From: Victivallis vadensis
GTDB lineage: Bacteria > Verrucomicrobiota > Lentisphaeria > Victivallales > GWF2-50-93
Reading direction: 5' to 3'
Length of the DNA: 18,083 bases
NCBI GenBank assembly: GCA_020718525.1
Contig: DYRX01000047.1
Location: 1 to 18,083, forward strand
Positions 7,121 through 13,436 of this stretch are shown in pieces. The position numbers were made by a program, and so were the translations under genes. The notes below the pieces were generated by a model. The model was not told where the DNA came from. It did no database searches and was given only the letters and a program-made list of their open reading frames with translations. The first letter of the stretch is position 1; each line of letters starts with the position of its first letter.

Positions 7121-7160
7121 CCAAACCCAAATATCCAAGCTCGAAATTCGAAACAAGATC
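7121..7160. repeat. Possible dispersed intergenic motif (CTCGAAATTCGAAAC type)
   Basis: The sequence CCAAACCCAAATATCCAAGC followed by TCGAAATTCGAAACAAG is built from repeated CCAA and TCGAAA words. It resembles intergenic motifs I recall from environmental bacterial genomes. Only one copy is present in this window, so its repeat status is inferred. Confidence 0.3.
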
Positions 7161-7162
7161 AG

Positions 7163-7185
7163 AACAGACGGATTCGTCCTGTTTT
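7163..7185 (+). terminator. Weak terminator candidate after rnr
   Basis: AACAGACG (7163-7170) pairs with CGT-c-CTGTT (7175-7183) around a GATT loop, with one bulged C, and is followed by TTTT. It sits 60 bases after the RNase R stop and before the glycosidase gene. The stem is short and the U-run minimal. Confidence 0.3.
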
Positions 7186-7226
7186 GACGTTTGCTTTATA
7201 AAATTCATCAATGCTGGAGTGAGACC

Positions 7227-8645
7227 ATGCGTATTGATTATCCGGTTGTAAGGAGCGAGAATCGTTCTGTTGAGATCGCCTACAGGATTGCTGTTGGGGA
7301 TCTGACAGGAAATATCCAGCCATTCAAGGACGGGCTTCTGAAGGAGCCGAAGCCTGTGATAATGGCGGGCTTGGACTATGTTTCCCCTTGGACCAGGGAT
7401 GCCGCAATAAATTCGTGGTTCTGCGGATCCATGCTTTTTCCGGAAGTCTCGTCAAACACCCTTGTTTCGGTTCTTACCGAATCCAAAGGAGGCAAGCTCA
7501 GAATTGCCGGAGAATATTGGGACGCGATAATTTGGGCAATGGGTGCCTGGAACCATTTTCTCTTCAGTGGCGACATCAAATTTCTCCGTAGGGCTTTCGA
7601 GTCGGTCGGGAACAGCCTGGAATATTTCGAGCAGGAGGAGTTTGACTCCGAGACTGGGCTTTTCAGAGGCGGAGCATGCTTTCAGGACGGCATTGCCGGC
7701 TACCCCTCGTATTATGCGGACAAGGAATGCTCGAGCGGTATAGCAGGCTGGGTTGGCAGAAACCCTGGAAAGTCTGCTAAAAAAGGTTTTGGACTGCCAA
7801 TGTTTTCCCTCTCGAGCAACTGTCTCTACTATCATGCATACATCTGTGCGGAACGCATGGCAAAAAGCCTGGAGATTCCTTCTGCTTCCAAGTTCCTTAA
7901 AAAAGCCGGCAGATTGAAGAAGGCGATCAATGAGAAATTTTGGAGCGAAGAGAAAGGCAACTACGTCTACATGCTAGGACCGCATGGGGTTTGTGAAAGC
8001 CAGGAGGGCTTGGGCAGTTCCTTCGCTATTCTTTTTGGAATTGCAGATAAAAGGCAGGCTTCTGCAATCATGCGCACCCAGCACATTTGCAAGGCTGGCA
8101 TCCCATGTGTATGGCCAAACTTCGCAAGATACTCGAAGTCCGGACCAGATCATTTTGGAAGGCATTGTGCGACTGTCTGGCCACATGTGCAGGGATTCTG
8201 GGCGCTTGCCGCAAAAAAATGCTCCGGGATGAAGGCGTTTTCGCATGAATTCTTCGCGCTTGCCGAGCATGCATGCAGAGATGCCCAGTTCACTGAAATA
8301 TACCATCCGGAAAATACGGAGCCCTACGGCGGATTGCAGGAAAACGGCAAGGACGGCATAATTCTCTGGAGCTCATGCAGACGGCAGTCTTGGAGCGCAA
8401 GCGCATTCATTTCGATGATTCTGCGCGGAATAGCCGGAATTGAAGCCAGCGAAAAAGGAATTTCTTTCAGTCCGTTCATTCCAGAAAATCTTGGAAGCAT
8501 CTCAATTTCCGGACTTCGCATCCGTAATACTTCATTGGACTTGGTCTTCGAAGGATCCCGACGCTCAGGCGCGAAAATCTGGCTCAATGGAAAAGCATTC
8601 AGCGGCAAATCTCTGGAATGGAAAAATGTCACAATGTTGGAATAA
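7227..8645 (+). CDS. Cytoplasmic (alpha/alpha)6-barrel glycoside hydrolase (MGH1/GH63-like)
   Basis: The product has 472 residues from ATG 7227, preceded by GGAGTGAG. A TTG 36 bases upstream is in frame but has no ribosome binding site. It carries the signatures of six-hairpin glycosidases: GLDYVSPWTRDAAIN (48-61), with the Trp-Thr-Arg-Asp motif of GH63/MGH1-like and trehalase-like enzymes, EYWDAIIWAMGAWNHFLFSGD (96-116), QEGLGSSFAILFGIAD (259-274), EIYHPENTEPYGGLQENG (357-374) and QSWSASAFISMILRGIAGIE (387-406). A small beta domain follows (GISFSPFIPENLGSISISGLRIR), like the C-terminal cap of alpha-L-rhamnosidase-type proteins. Such enzymes act by inversion with an Asp/Glu pair. Asp58 and Glu357 are candidates, but the substrate cannot be told. 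There is no signal peptide, so it would act on an imported or intracellular oligosaccharide. No transporter or other sugar gene adjoins it. Confidence 0.8.
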   Translation: MRIDYPVVRSENRSVEIAYRIAVGDLTGNIQPFKDGLLKEPKPVIMAGLDYVSPWTRDAAINSWFCGSMLFPEVSSNTLVSVLTESKGGKLRIAGEYWDAIIWAMGAWNHFLFSGDIKFLRRAFESVGNSLEYFEQEEFDSETGLFRGGACFQDGIAGYPSYYADKECSSGIAGWVGRNPGKSAKKGFGLPMFSLSSNCLYYHAYICAERMAKSLEIPSASKFLKKAGRLKKAINEKFWSEEKGNYVYMLGPHGVCESQEGLGSSFAILFGIADKRQASAIMRTQHICKAGIPCVWPNFARYSKSGPDHFGRHCATVWPHVQGFWALAAKKCSGMKAFSHEFFALAEHACRDAQFTEIYHPENTEPYGGLQENGKDGIILWSSCRRQSWSASAFISMILRGIAGIEASEKGISFSPFIPENLGSISISGLRIRNTSLDLVFEGSRRSGAKIWLNGKAFSGKSLEWKNVTMLE

Positions 8646-8657
8646 GAAAAAATATCG

Positions 8658-8689
8658 CACAAAGACACAAAGACACAGAGGCACAAAGA
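8658..8689 (+). repeat. Tandem 8-nt repeat CACAAAGA, four units
   Basis: The units are CACAAAGA, CACAAAGA, CACAGAGG and CACAAAGA, in perfect 8-nt register, beginning 12 bases after the glycosidase stop. The same family appears inverted at 8756-8783 and degenerated at 2583-2606. Confidence 0.85.
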
Positions 8690-8755
8690 AGAAAATGATC
8701 TCACCCCAAGATCCGGAGACCGAAGGGAAGAAAATATAAATTGGAAAAGAATCTT

Positions 8756-8783
8756 CTTGGTGTTCTTCGTGGCTTCGTGCGAG
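8756..8783 (-). repeat. Inverted CACGAAG-type repeat copy
   Basis: On the minus strand the block reads CTCGCACGAAGCCACGAAGA then ACACCAAG. Its part GCACGAAGCCACGAAGA aligns with GCACAAAGACACAAAGA at 8657-8673, with only A/G and A/C changes. The two blocks face each other across about 66 bp, making an imperfect terminal-inverted-repeat-like element of roughly 127 bp. Confidence 0.6.
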
Positions 8784-8812
8784 AAAAAATTCTAAGGGGC
8801 TTCACTGGACGG

Positions 8813-9065
8813 CTAACCGTTGCTGGCGACTGCGACGGCGTCAGCGTTTTGCGTTGCTATCGAGCCGAGTCCGAGAGCTTCTTGCGCCGGTTCAACCGTT
8901 GGCGAGGGCGACTGTCCCGCTAGATGTGATGGTTCCGCCGCTGAGAGAGGCGGACGCCGTGATGGAAGTGACTGTTCCTGAGCCACTCCCGATGAAGACC
9001 CAGGCAGGAGTTGATGTGATGCTGGTGTTGTAGTAGAAGCCCTGACTGCCATCAGTCTGATATTG
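8813..9065 (-). pseudogene. Phage tail-fibre-like gene fragment with stop and frameshift
   Basis: The minus strand encodes QYQTDGSQGFYYNTS, then STPAWVFIGSGSG, then GTVTSITASASLSGGTI and TSSGTVALANG. This is the low-complexity repeat style of phage tail fibres and tail-collar-type structural proteins. The frame then meets TGA (8892-8894) exactly where the usual LANGGTGA sequence would need GGA. The continuation QEALGLGSIATQNADAV is read in a different frame and ends at TAG (8813-8815). Restoring GGA for TGA and adding two bases after GGCGC reconstitutes ANGGTGAQEALGLGSIATQN, so one nonsense change plus a 2-nt deletion explains the break. Both ends are truncated, and no other phage gene remains nearby. 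The family is judged from sequence style only. Confidence 0.65.
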
Positions 9066-9224
9066 TTTTTCAAGGAAAATAAATTCACAATTTGAATTTA
9101 TTAAAATGAAAATTCTCCTTTTATTATATTGGCTGATTCCAGCAAAAATTATGAGAAAGTTGAAGATATTTGACGATCCAGGGGGCAATGGCTACGAAGC
9201 TTGTCTGTTTTGCTCTCATTTTTC

Positions 9225-9512
9225 TTATAGGTCCTTCAAGAGGCTCCTGTCGGGCGCGGTAAGAATTTCAAGCTCTTTCAGATATTTAAATGCGTCATCC
9301 CTATTGTTGCCGCACATTTCTTTGGAAGCTGTCAGTCCGTCGCATACAGCAGGACGCTCAGGTTTTCCGTAGATCAGGCAAAGCTTGTCTTTGGAAAGGT
9401 GTGGGCAGGGAAGTCCTGCTGGCTTGCCGTCTGGCAGTCCCGGGATTGGCGAGGAAATGGAGATAGCCTCACAGCACGCGCCACAGCCTGGTCTGCACTG
9501 GAAATCAGGCAT
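9225..9512 (-). CDS. YkgJ-family cysteine cluster protein
   Basis: The product has 95 residues with eight cysteines (6, 10, 13, 14, 36, 45, 57, 67). The N-terminus FQCRPGCGACCE, then LPCPHLSKDKLCLIYGKPERPAVCDG, is the signature of the YkgJ (UPF0153) family, thought to bind zinc or an iron-sulfur cluster. The biochemical role of the family is not settled. It is somewhat shorter than typical members but contains the full motif set. It starts 8 bp after the stop of the upstream lipoprotein gene on the same strand, so it belongs to that two-gene operon. No signal peptide is present, so it is cytoplasmic. Confidence 0.85.
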   Translation of the reverse strand: MPDFQCRPGCGACCEAISISSPIPGLPDGKPAGLPCPHLSKDKLCLIYGKPERPAVCDGLTASKEMCGNNRDDAFKYLKELEILTAPDRSLLKDL

Positions 9513-9520
9513 TTACGTAT

Positions 9521-10027
9521 CTACTGCTTTTTTCTCAGGAAGAGAGATTTCACGATTGTCGTGAAGACTTCAGTTTCCTGCGTTTTTCCGGAGCCGGTCT
9601 CCATAAAGTCATAGTCAACCTGCCGGATGTCGCCCTCGAAGCTGTCGTCCAGCCCCCAGCCAAGATTGGCATCCCCCTGGTCCGTATCTAGAAATTCGTC
9701 CGTTCTGACTTTTGCGTAGGGCAATTTTTCCAGCGAGACAACGATGATGGCGTCTGCCCCCTCCTCTTTGGCTTTTTCAGACAATTTTTTAATGATGTCC
9801 TGGTTGGAAAAATCGGCAGACGGACCTTTTGCAGTCGCTTTTCCTATCACAATGTAGCCGTCAGGCACTGTTTTGTCCTTTAAAACCTCGACCTTTTCTG
9901 TCGGGGGATATTTTGCTCCGCTGTAGCTCACGTTGACGCAGGAACTTGCCGAAAGGAGAAGGGCTGACGTCAAAATCATGGCGGATGCAAAGCTGATGCT
10001 GGAGCTTGTTTTTTGAAAAATTTTCAT
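9521..10027 (-). CDS. Small lipoprotein with a GxADAIIV-type domain
   Basis: The product has 168 residues from ATG 10027, which has AAAGG about 8 nt upstream. The frame extends 57 bases further but would put a basic tail before the signal peptide. Residues 1-29 form a lipoprotein signal, with Cys30 after LLSASS. That is a lipobox with Ala at -3 rather than Leu, so lipidation is likely but not certain. The mature domain has KYPPTEKVEVLKDKTVPDGYIVIGKATAKG, then IIKKLSEKAKEEGADAIIVVSLE. This is a compact alpha/beta layout that I associate with small envelope lipoproteins of Lentisphaerota and other bacteria, in which a Lys-rich helix is followed by GADAI[IV]V. The C-terminal part is acidic (DTDQGDANLGWGLDDSFEGD) and then basic at the end (SLFLRKKQ). 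Its molecular function is unknown. It leads the operon with the YkgJ-family gene. Confidence 0.7.
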   Translation of the reverse strand: MKIFQKTSSSISFASAMILTSALLLSASSCVNVSYSGAKYPPTEKVEVLKDKTVPDGYIVIGKATAKGPSADFSNQDIIKKLSEKAKEEGADAIIVVSLEKLPYAKVRTDEFLDTDQGDANLGWGLDDSFEGDIRQVDYDFMETGSGKTQETEVFTTIVKSLFLRKKQ

Positions 10028-10060
10028 TTTCTGGCCTTTGTTTGAGGAGAAAGTCAAATT

Positions 10061-10084
10061 GCGGAACCGCACACGGAACCGCAC
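10061..10084 (-). repeat. Direct repeat GTGCGGTTCCG x2 in the lipoprotein leader
   Basis: Two copies of CGGAACCGCAC (10062-10072 and 10074-10084; GTGCGGTTCCG on the minus strand) lie 12 bp apart, about one helical turn. The downstream copy also forms the small palindrome GCGGAACCGC (10061-10070). They sit between the promoter candidate and the ribosome binding site, where a repressor could bind. Confidence 0.5.
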
Positions 10085-10092
10085 CTTCTGTT

Positions 10093-10120
10093 AATCTAGA
10101 CTGTTTCGAAAGGACTTCAA
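10093..10120 (-). promoter_or_regulatory. Promoter candidate for the lipoprotein-YkgJ operon
   Basis: On the minus strand, -35 TTGAAG (10115-10120) and -10 TAGATT (10093-10098) are separated by 16 bp. The -10 is identical to those proposed for tRNA-Ser and pdxJ. The start near 10086 puts the direct repeats just downstream of it. Confidence 0.45.
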
Positions 10121-10241
10121 ACTTTTCATGTTTTATTCACTAAAAATGAATATTTCGCTTCAAACTGTCAAAATAAGGCGTCCGTCGTTTGATAAATTGA
10201 GTTTCTGTGCAAGATTTATCCCTTTTCACAATTGGAAATCT

Positions 10242-11297
10242 ATGAAATTGAGACCTTTGAGGATAGGAAGACTGGAAAGCCGTCTGCCGATTGTACAGGC
10301 TGGAATGGGAGTCAGGATCGGGAATTCGGAGCTAGCCGCCGCGACCGCAGTTCTCGGCGGCTTTGGCACCATTGCAAGCGTTGGACTTGGGGACATCGAA
10401 AAATCGAAAACGGATTTTGTCAACGAGTCAAACCGTCTGCTTGATGCTGAAATCAAGGCGGCTCGCGAGAAATCCCAGGGGCGAGGGCCTATAGGCGTCA
10501 ACGCCATGGTCGCTCTCTCGAACTATGAAGCTATAGTCAGACAAAGCGTTGCGTCCAGAGCTGATTTCATCATTTCAGGCGCAGGGCTTCCCTTGTCTTT
10601 GCCGGAATATGTCGCAGGCTCGGAAATTGCGCTGATTCCCGTCGTTTCAAGCGGCAGAGCGCTCTCTGTGCTTCTCACTGCATGGCGAAAACGCTACGGC
10701 AGAAAGCCGGATGCCGTCATTGTCGAAGGTCCCGGATGCGGTGGGCATCTCGGCTTCACCATGCACGACATAGAAAATCCAGAAAGCAGATCCTTCGAAC
10801 TGCTTTTCAAGGAGACCTCTTCCGTTCTGTCGGAAATGAACTACGGAGACGTTCCCCTGATAGCCGCTGGAGAAATTGCAAATCTGGCGGATATCCGGAA
10901 AATGCTTGCGATCGGATATCAGGGTGTTCAGATTGGAACAAAATTCATCTGTTCAATGGAGGCTGGCATTGCCACAGCAAGCAAGGAGCTTTTCATCAGA
11001 TCCGGCAGGAAAGACATTGTCGTCATAAAAAGCCCGGTGGGTCTGCCCGTAAGAGTCCTGAGAACTCCGCTAGTGGAAAGAGTTCTTTCCGGGAAAAAAG
11101 AGAAATTCGGGTGTCCATACAGATGCCTGAGAACATGCAACCCTCAAAAAGCTCACTTCTGCATCGCAAAGGCGCTCCTAGCCAGTTGGAGGGGGGATAT
11201 AGAGAACGGTCTTTTCATGACAGGCTGTAATATCGAATCTTTGGACAGAATCTATCAGCTCTCCGAATTTTACAAGGAATTGGAAGAAGGCAAGTGA
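10242..11297 (+). CDS. Nitronate monooxygenase/FabK-type flavoprotein with C-terminal Cys cluster
   Basis: The product has 351 residues from ATG 10242 (GGAAATCT just before it). The frame is open from 10128, but the extra 38 residues are unlike the family. It is an FMN-binding TIM barrel of the nitronate monooxygenase (2-nitropropane dioxygenase) family: PIVQAGMGVRIGNSELAAA (16-34), EGPGCGGHLG (162-171) with the conserved His169, AAGEIANLADIRKMLAIGYQGVQIGTKF (208-235). Family members oxidise nitronates, and the related FabK reduces enoyl-ACP. The sequence alone does not separate these, and FabD lies 5 kb away in another transcript. The C-terminus carries Cys291, 295, 299 and 307 (C-x3-C-x3-C-x7-C) followed by IAKALLASWRGDIENGLFMTG. 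That is a subfamily feature which could bind a metal or iron-sulfur centre. It converges with pdxJ (24 bp between stops). Confidence 0.85.
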   Translation: MKLRPLRIGRLESRLPIVQAGMGVRIGNSELAAATAVLGGFGTIASVGLGDIEKSKTDFVNESNRLLDAEIKAAREKSQGRGPIGVNAMVALSNYEAIVRQSVASRADFIISGAGLPLSLPEYVAGSEIALIPVVSSGRALSVLLTAWRKRYGRKPDAVIVEGPGCGGHLGFTMHDIENPESRSFELLFKETSSVLSEMNYGDVPLIAAGEIANLADIRKMLAIGYQGVQIGTKFICSMEAGIATASKELFIRSGRKDIVVIKSPVGLPVRVLRTPLVERVLSGKKEKFGCPYRCLRTCNPQKAHFCIAKALLASWRGDIENGLFMTGCNIESLDRIYQLSEFYKELEEGK

Positions 11298-11321
11298 AGA
11301 TCGGCGGAGCAAGTTTGGCTT

Positions 11322-12041
11322 CTATCCGCGATATTTCTCCATGAGCCGGATCATTTCGGAGACGGCCTCGGATATTCCTACAAAGACCGATCTGGAAATG
11401 ATGCTGTGTCCTATGTTCAGCTCGACAAGATGCGGAATTAGCAGAATTCCGTCCATGTTCGAGTAGTCAATTCCGTGTCCGGCATTCACTTTCAGTCCGA
11501 TTGAATGAGCGAAATCGGCGGCTTTTGCAAGTCGTTCTATCTCGCGTTCGCGTGCGGCGCCTTCGCTGAGGGCGTATGTTCCGGTATGCAGTTCAATGAG
11601 GGGGGCGCCGGAATCTGAGGCGGCTCGGATCTGATCATGCTCCGGATCTATGAAAATACTCACGGCAATCCCCGCATTCCCGAGTCTTCCAACGGCGCTC
11701 TTCATGCGGGGAAAATCTGCAAGCATGTCAAGTCCGCCCTCGGTCGTCAGCTCCTGTCTTTTTTCTGGAACAAGACAGCAGTTGACGGGCTTGAGGCGGC
11801 ATGCGATCGAGATCATTTCTTCAGTGACAGCCATTTCCATGTTGAGACGCTTTACGGACGACGCCAGAGACTGCATGTCCGAATCCTGGATGTGGCGCCT
11901 GTCCTCCCTGAGATGCGCCGTGATCCCGTATGCGCCCGCCTTTTCGCAAAGCAGTGCCGCGCTAATCACATCCGGATATTTGGTGCCGCGGGCTTGTCTA
12001 AGCGTCGCAACATGATCAACATTTACTCCCAGTCGTAGCAT
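11322..12041 (-). CDS. pdxJ: Pyridoxine 5'-phosphate synthase
   Basis: PdxJ condenses 3-amino-1-hydroxyacetone 1-phosphate with 1-deoxy-D-xylulose 5-phosphate to give pyridoxine 5'-phosphate, the last ring-forming step of the DXP-dependent vitamin B6 pathway. The 239 residues are full length. The N-terminus LGVNVDHVATLRQARG (4-19), ITAHLREDRRHI (40-51, catalytic His43), LNMEMA (66-71, Glu69) and NAGHGIDY (186-193, His189) match the E. coli residues His45, Glu72 and His193. The DPE at 132-134 and ELHTG at 150-154 phosphate-binding segments are also present. The ribosome binding site is GAGAGG about 9 nt before ATG. It is monocistronic here and divergent from the rsmG operon. No pdxA or dxs is nearby. 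Confidence 0.97.
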   Translation of the reverse strand: MLRLGVNVDHVATLRQARGTKYPDVISAALLCEKAGAYGITAHLREDRRHIQDSDMQSLASSVKRLNMEMAVTEEMISIACRLKPVNCCLVPEKRQELTTEGGLDMLADFPRMKSAVGRLGNAGIAVSIFIDPEHDQIRAASDSGAPLIELHTGTYALSEGAAREREIERLAKAADFAHSIGLKVNAGHGIDYSNMDGILLIPHLVELNIGHSIISRSVFVGISEAVSEMIRLMEKYRG

Positions 12042-12084
12042 TGCATCATCCTCTCTTATTATTGAAAAACCTGCGTCAAAAAAC

Positions 12085-12113
12085 TTGATTTAAGCGCATT
12101 TTGAATCTATACT
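12085..12113 (+). promoter_or_regulatory. Promoter for the membrane protein-rsmG-rlmL operon
   Basis: -35 TTGATT (12085-12090), 17 bp, -10 TATACT (12108-12113). The start is expected near 12120, with a leader of about 68 nt ending in CAGGAG (12173-12178) before ATG 12188. The -10 box overlaps the opposite pdxJ -10 box by two bases. Confidence 0.55.
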
Positions 12114-12132
12114 TCCCGTTTGACATTTTCAA
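12104..12132 (-). promoter_or_regulatory. Promoter for pdxJ
   Basis: On the minus strand, -35 TTGAAA (12127-12132), 17 bp, -10 TAGATT (12104-12109). The start is expected near 12097, about 56 nt before the pdxJ ATG. It overlaps the divergent promoter at 12085-12113. Confidence 0.55.
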
Positions 12133-12187
12133 ATAGTTTATCGTGTTTCTTGATTCTTGGGGAAAATTTTGACAGGAGTTTTTTCGC

Positions 12188-12727
12188 ATGCTTTTTCCAT
12201 TTTCGCTTTTGTGCGCCTCACTGGCGTCATTGCTTTGCGCGGGAGCCTTGTCGCTTAGCCGGATCCGCTCGAGTCCGGAATTCGAAAAGATTCCAAGGAA
12301 CAGACTGGCGGGACTTGCGCTGGGAACTTTCGCCCTTCTCTGGTGCGCCCACGAGGCGACACCGCTCGTTTCCGATTCGATGGTCAAATATCTCTATCCG
12401 CTGGCAATTTTTTGCGCATGGGTCGCCTACATGTTTCTGGATTTTCTCCTGGCCAGGGCGATCGGAGCGCTTTTCATCCTTCTCGCCCACTATTTTCTTT
12501 TCGAGTCCTTCGCCTTGAAAAGCCCCTTTGCACCATCACTCCCGCTCCTATGCCTTCTGATGGGAAGCTTTGGAATACTGATCTCCGGGAAACCGCATCT
12601 ACTCAGGGACATTCTGCGCAGATTCCAAAAGAGCGACTCCTGGAGAATATCCGCGTCCATCCTGCTTTTTGCATACGGCGTGGTGTTTCTTTCCTTCGGC
12701 ATCTTTTACTTCGGTCAGGCAAGATGA
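12188..12727 (+). CDS. Integral membrane protein of unknown function
   Basis: The product has 179 residues with about six hydrophobic segments (roughly 2-22, 39-58, 69-86, 88-108, 116-134, 154-175), separated by short basic or polar loops such as SRIRSSPEFEKIPRNR and HLLRDILRRFQKSDSWR. The positively charged loops suggest alternating insertion by the positive-inside rule. I do not recognise the family. It has no charged residues in mid-helix that would point to a transporter, apart from Asp85 and Arg90 in the third hairpin. It is the first gene of the operon, with CAGGAG 9 nt before the ATG, and its stop overlaps the rsmG start by four bases (ATGA). Confidence 0.75.
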   Translation: MLFPFSLLCASLASLLCAGALSLSRIRSSPEFEKIPRNRLAGLALGTFALLWCAHEATPLVSDSMVKYLYPLAIFCAWVAYMFLDFLLARAIGALFILLAHYFLFESFALKSPFAPSLPLLCLLMGSFGILISGKPHLLRDILRRFQKSDSWRISASILLFAYGVVFLSFGIFYFGQAR

Positions 12728-13422
12728 GCATGGCAGGCAAAGAGCCGGACGAAGAGACTCTGGCGTTCATATCGTCCTGCCTTCCCTCCGGCTGTGGAGA
12801 TTTTTTACGCAAGACGATGATCTTTATGGACATCCTTTTCGAAGAATCAGAGAAGCACAATCTCACTGCGATCCGAAATCCTGCAGATTTCTGGATCAAG
12901 CACATATGCGACAGCCTTTCAATCCTTCTCCATGCTCCAGACTCATTGTCCGGGAAAAAAAATATCGCGGATTTGGGAACTGGAGCGGGGCTACCTAGCA
13001 TCCCGCTTGCCCTGGCTCTGCCGGAACTGAGCTTTTCTCCAATTGACTCTTCTCATAAAAAGATCGAATTTGTCCGCAAGGCGGCTCTCGCATGCGGAGC
13101 CGGAAATATCAACCCCATCGAAGGGCGCGGCAGAGAATTGTCCAGAAAATCCGAATTCAAAGGAAGATTCGATCTTATTGTCGCCAGGGCGGTTTCGACG
13201 GCATCTGCAATTTTTGAAGAGTCGGAAAAAATGCTCGGAAAAAACGGTGCTTTTGTCCTTTATAAGACGCCGGAATCCTGCGGGCGGGAGATTTGCGAAG
13301 TTCGCAAACCCGGCGGCGCCGCGGAGTTCGAATGGACTCTTGGCAATGAGTTCATGCTTCCGCATGATGCGGGAAGACGGCAGTTTCTGATTGGAGTCAG
13401 GGGAAAGCCACAAAAAGGTTGA
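12724..13422 (+). CDS. rsmG: 16S rRNA (guanine527-N7)-methyltransferase
   Basis: RsmG (GidB) methylates N7 of G527 in the 530 loop of 16S rRNA using SAM. Loss of this enzyme gives low-level streptomycin resistance in several bacteria. The 232-residue product shows the family marks: HNLTAI (45-50), HICDSL (60-65), SAM motif I IADLGTGAGLPSIPLA (81-96, Asp83), the acidic-loop region at IDSSHKKIEFVRKAA (107-121), FDLIVARAVS (149-158) and FVLYK (177-181). The start is ATG 12724, inside the ATGA overlap with the previous stop. The open frame extends far upstream over the membrane gene, but this is incidental. In most bacteria rsmG sits beside mnmG or parA, whereas here it is inside an envelope operon. 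Confidence 0.95.
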   Translation: MSMAGKEPDEETLAFISSCLPSGCGDFLRKTMIFMDILFEESEKHNLTAIRNPADFWIKHICDSLSILLHAPDSLSGKKNIADLGTGAGLPSIPLALALPELSFSPIDSSHKKIEFVRKAALACGAGNINPIEGRGRELSRKSEFKGRFDLIVARAVSTASAIFEESEKMLGKNGAFVLYKTPESCGREICEVRKPGGAAEFEWTLGNEFMLPHDAGRRQFLIGVRGKPQKG

Positions 13423-13436
13423 AAGCTGTTTCTATC

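Larger units (their letters stand above)
8646..9224. other. Debris zone: inverted repeats and tail-fibre pseudogene
   Basis: No intact gene is supported between the glycosidase and the YkgJ-family gene. The stretch holds an imperfect inverted pair of CACAAAGA-type repeats (8657-8783) directly followed by a broken tail-fibre-like fragment (8813-9065, minus). 9066-9224 is AT-rich with nothing recognisable. Confidence 0.6.

Noticed and set aside
8880..8910. Programmed frameshift or recoding in the tail-fibre-like sequence
   Set aside because: There is no slippery heptamer or downstream structure, a separate in-frame stop must also be bypassed, and both gene ends are missing. Decay explains it better.
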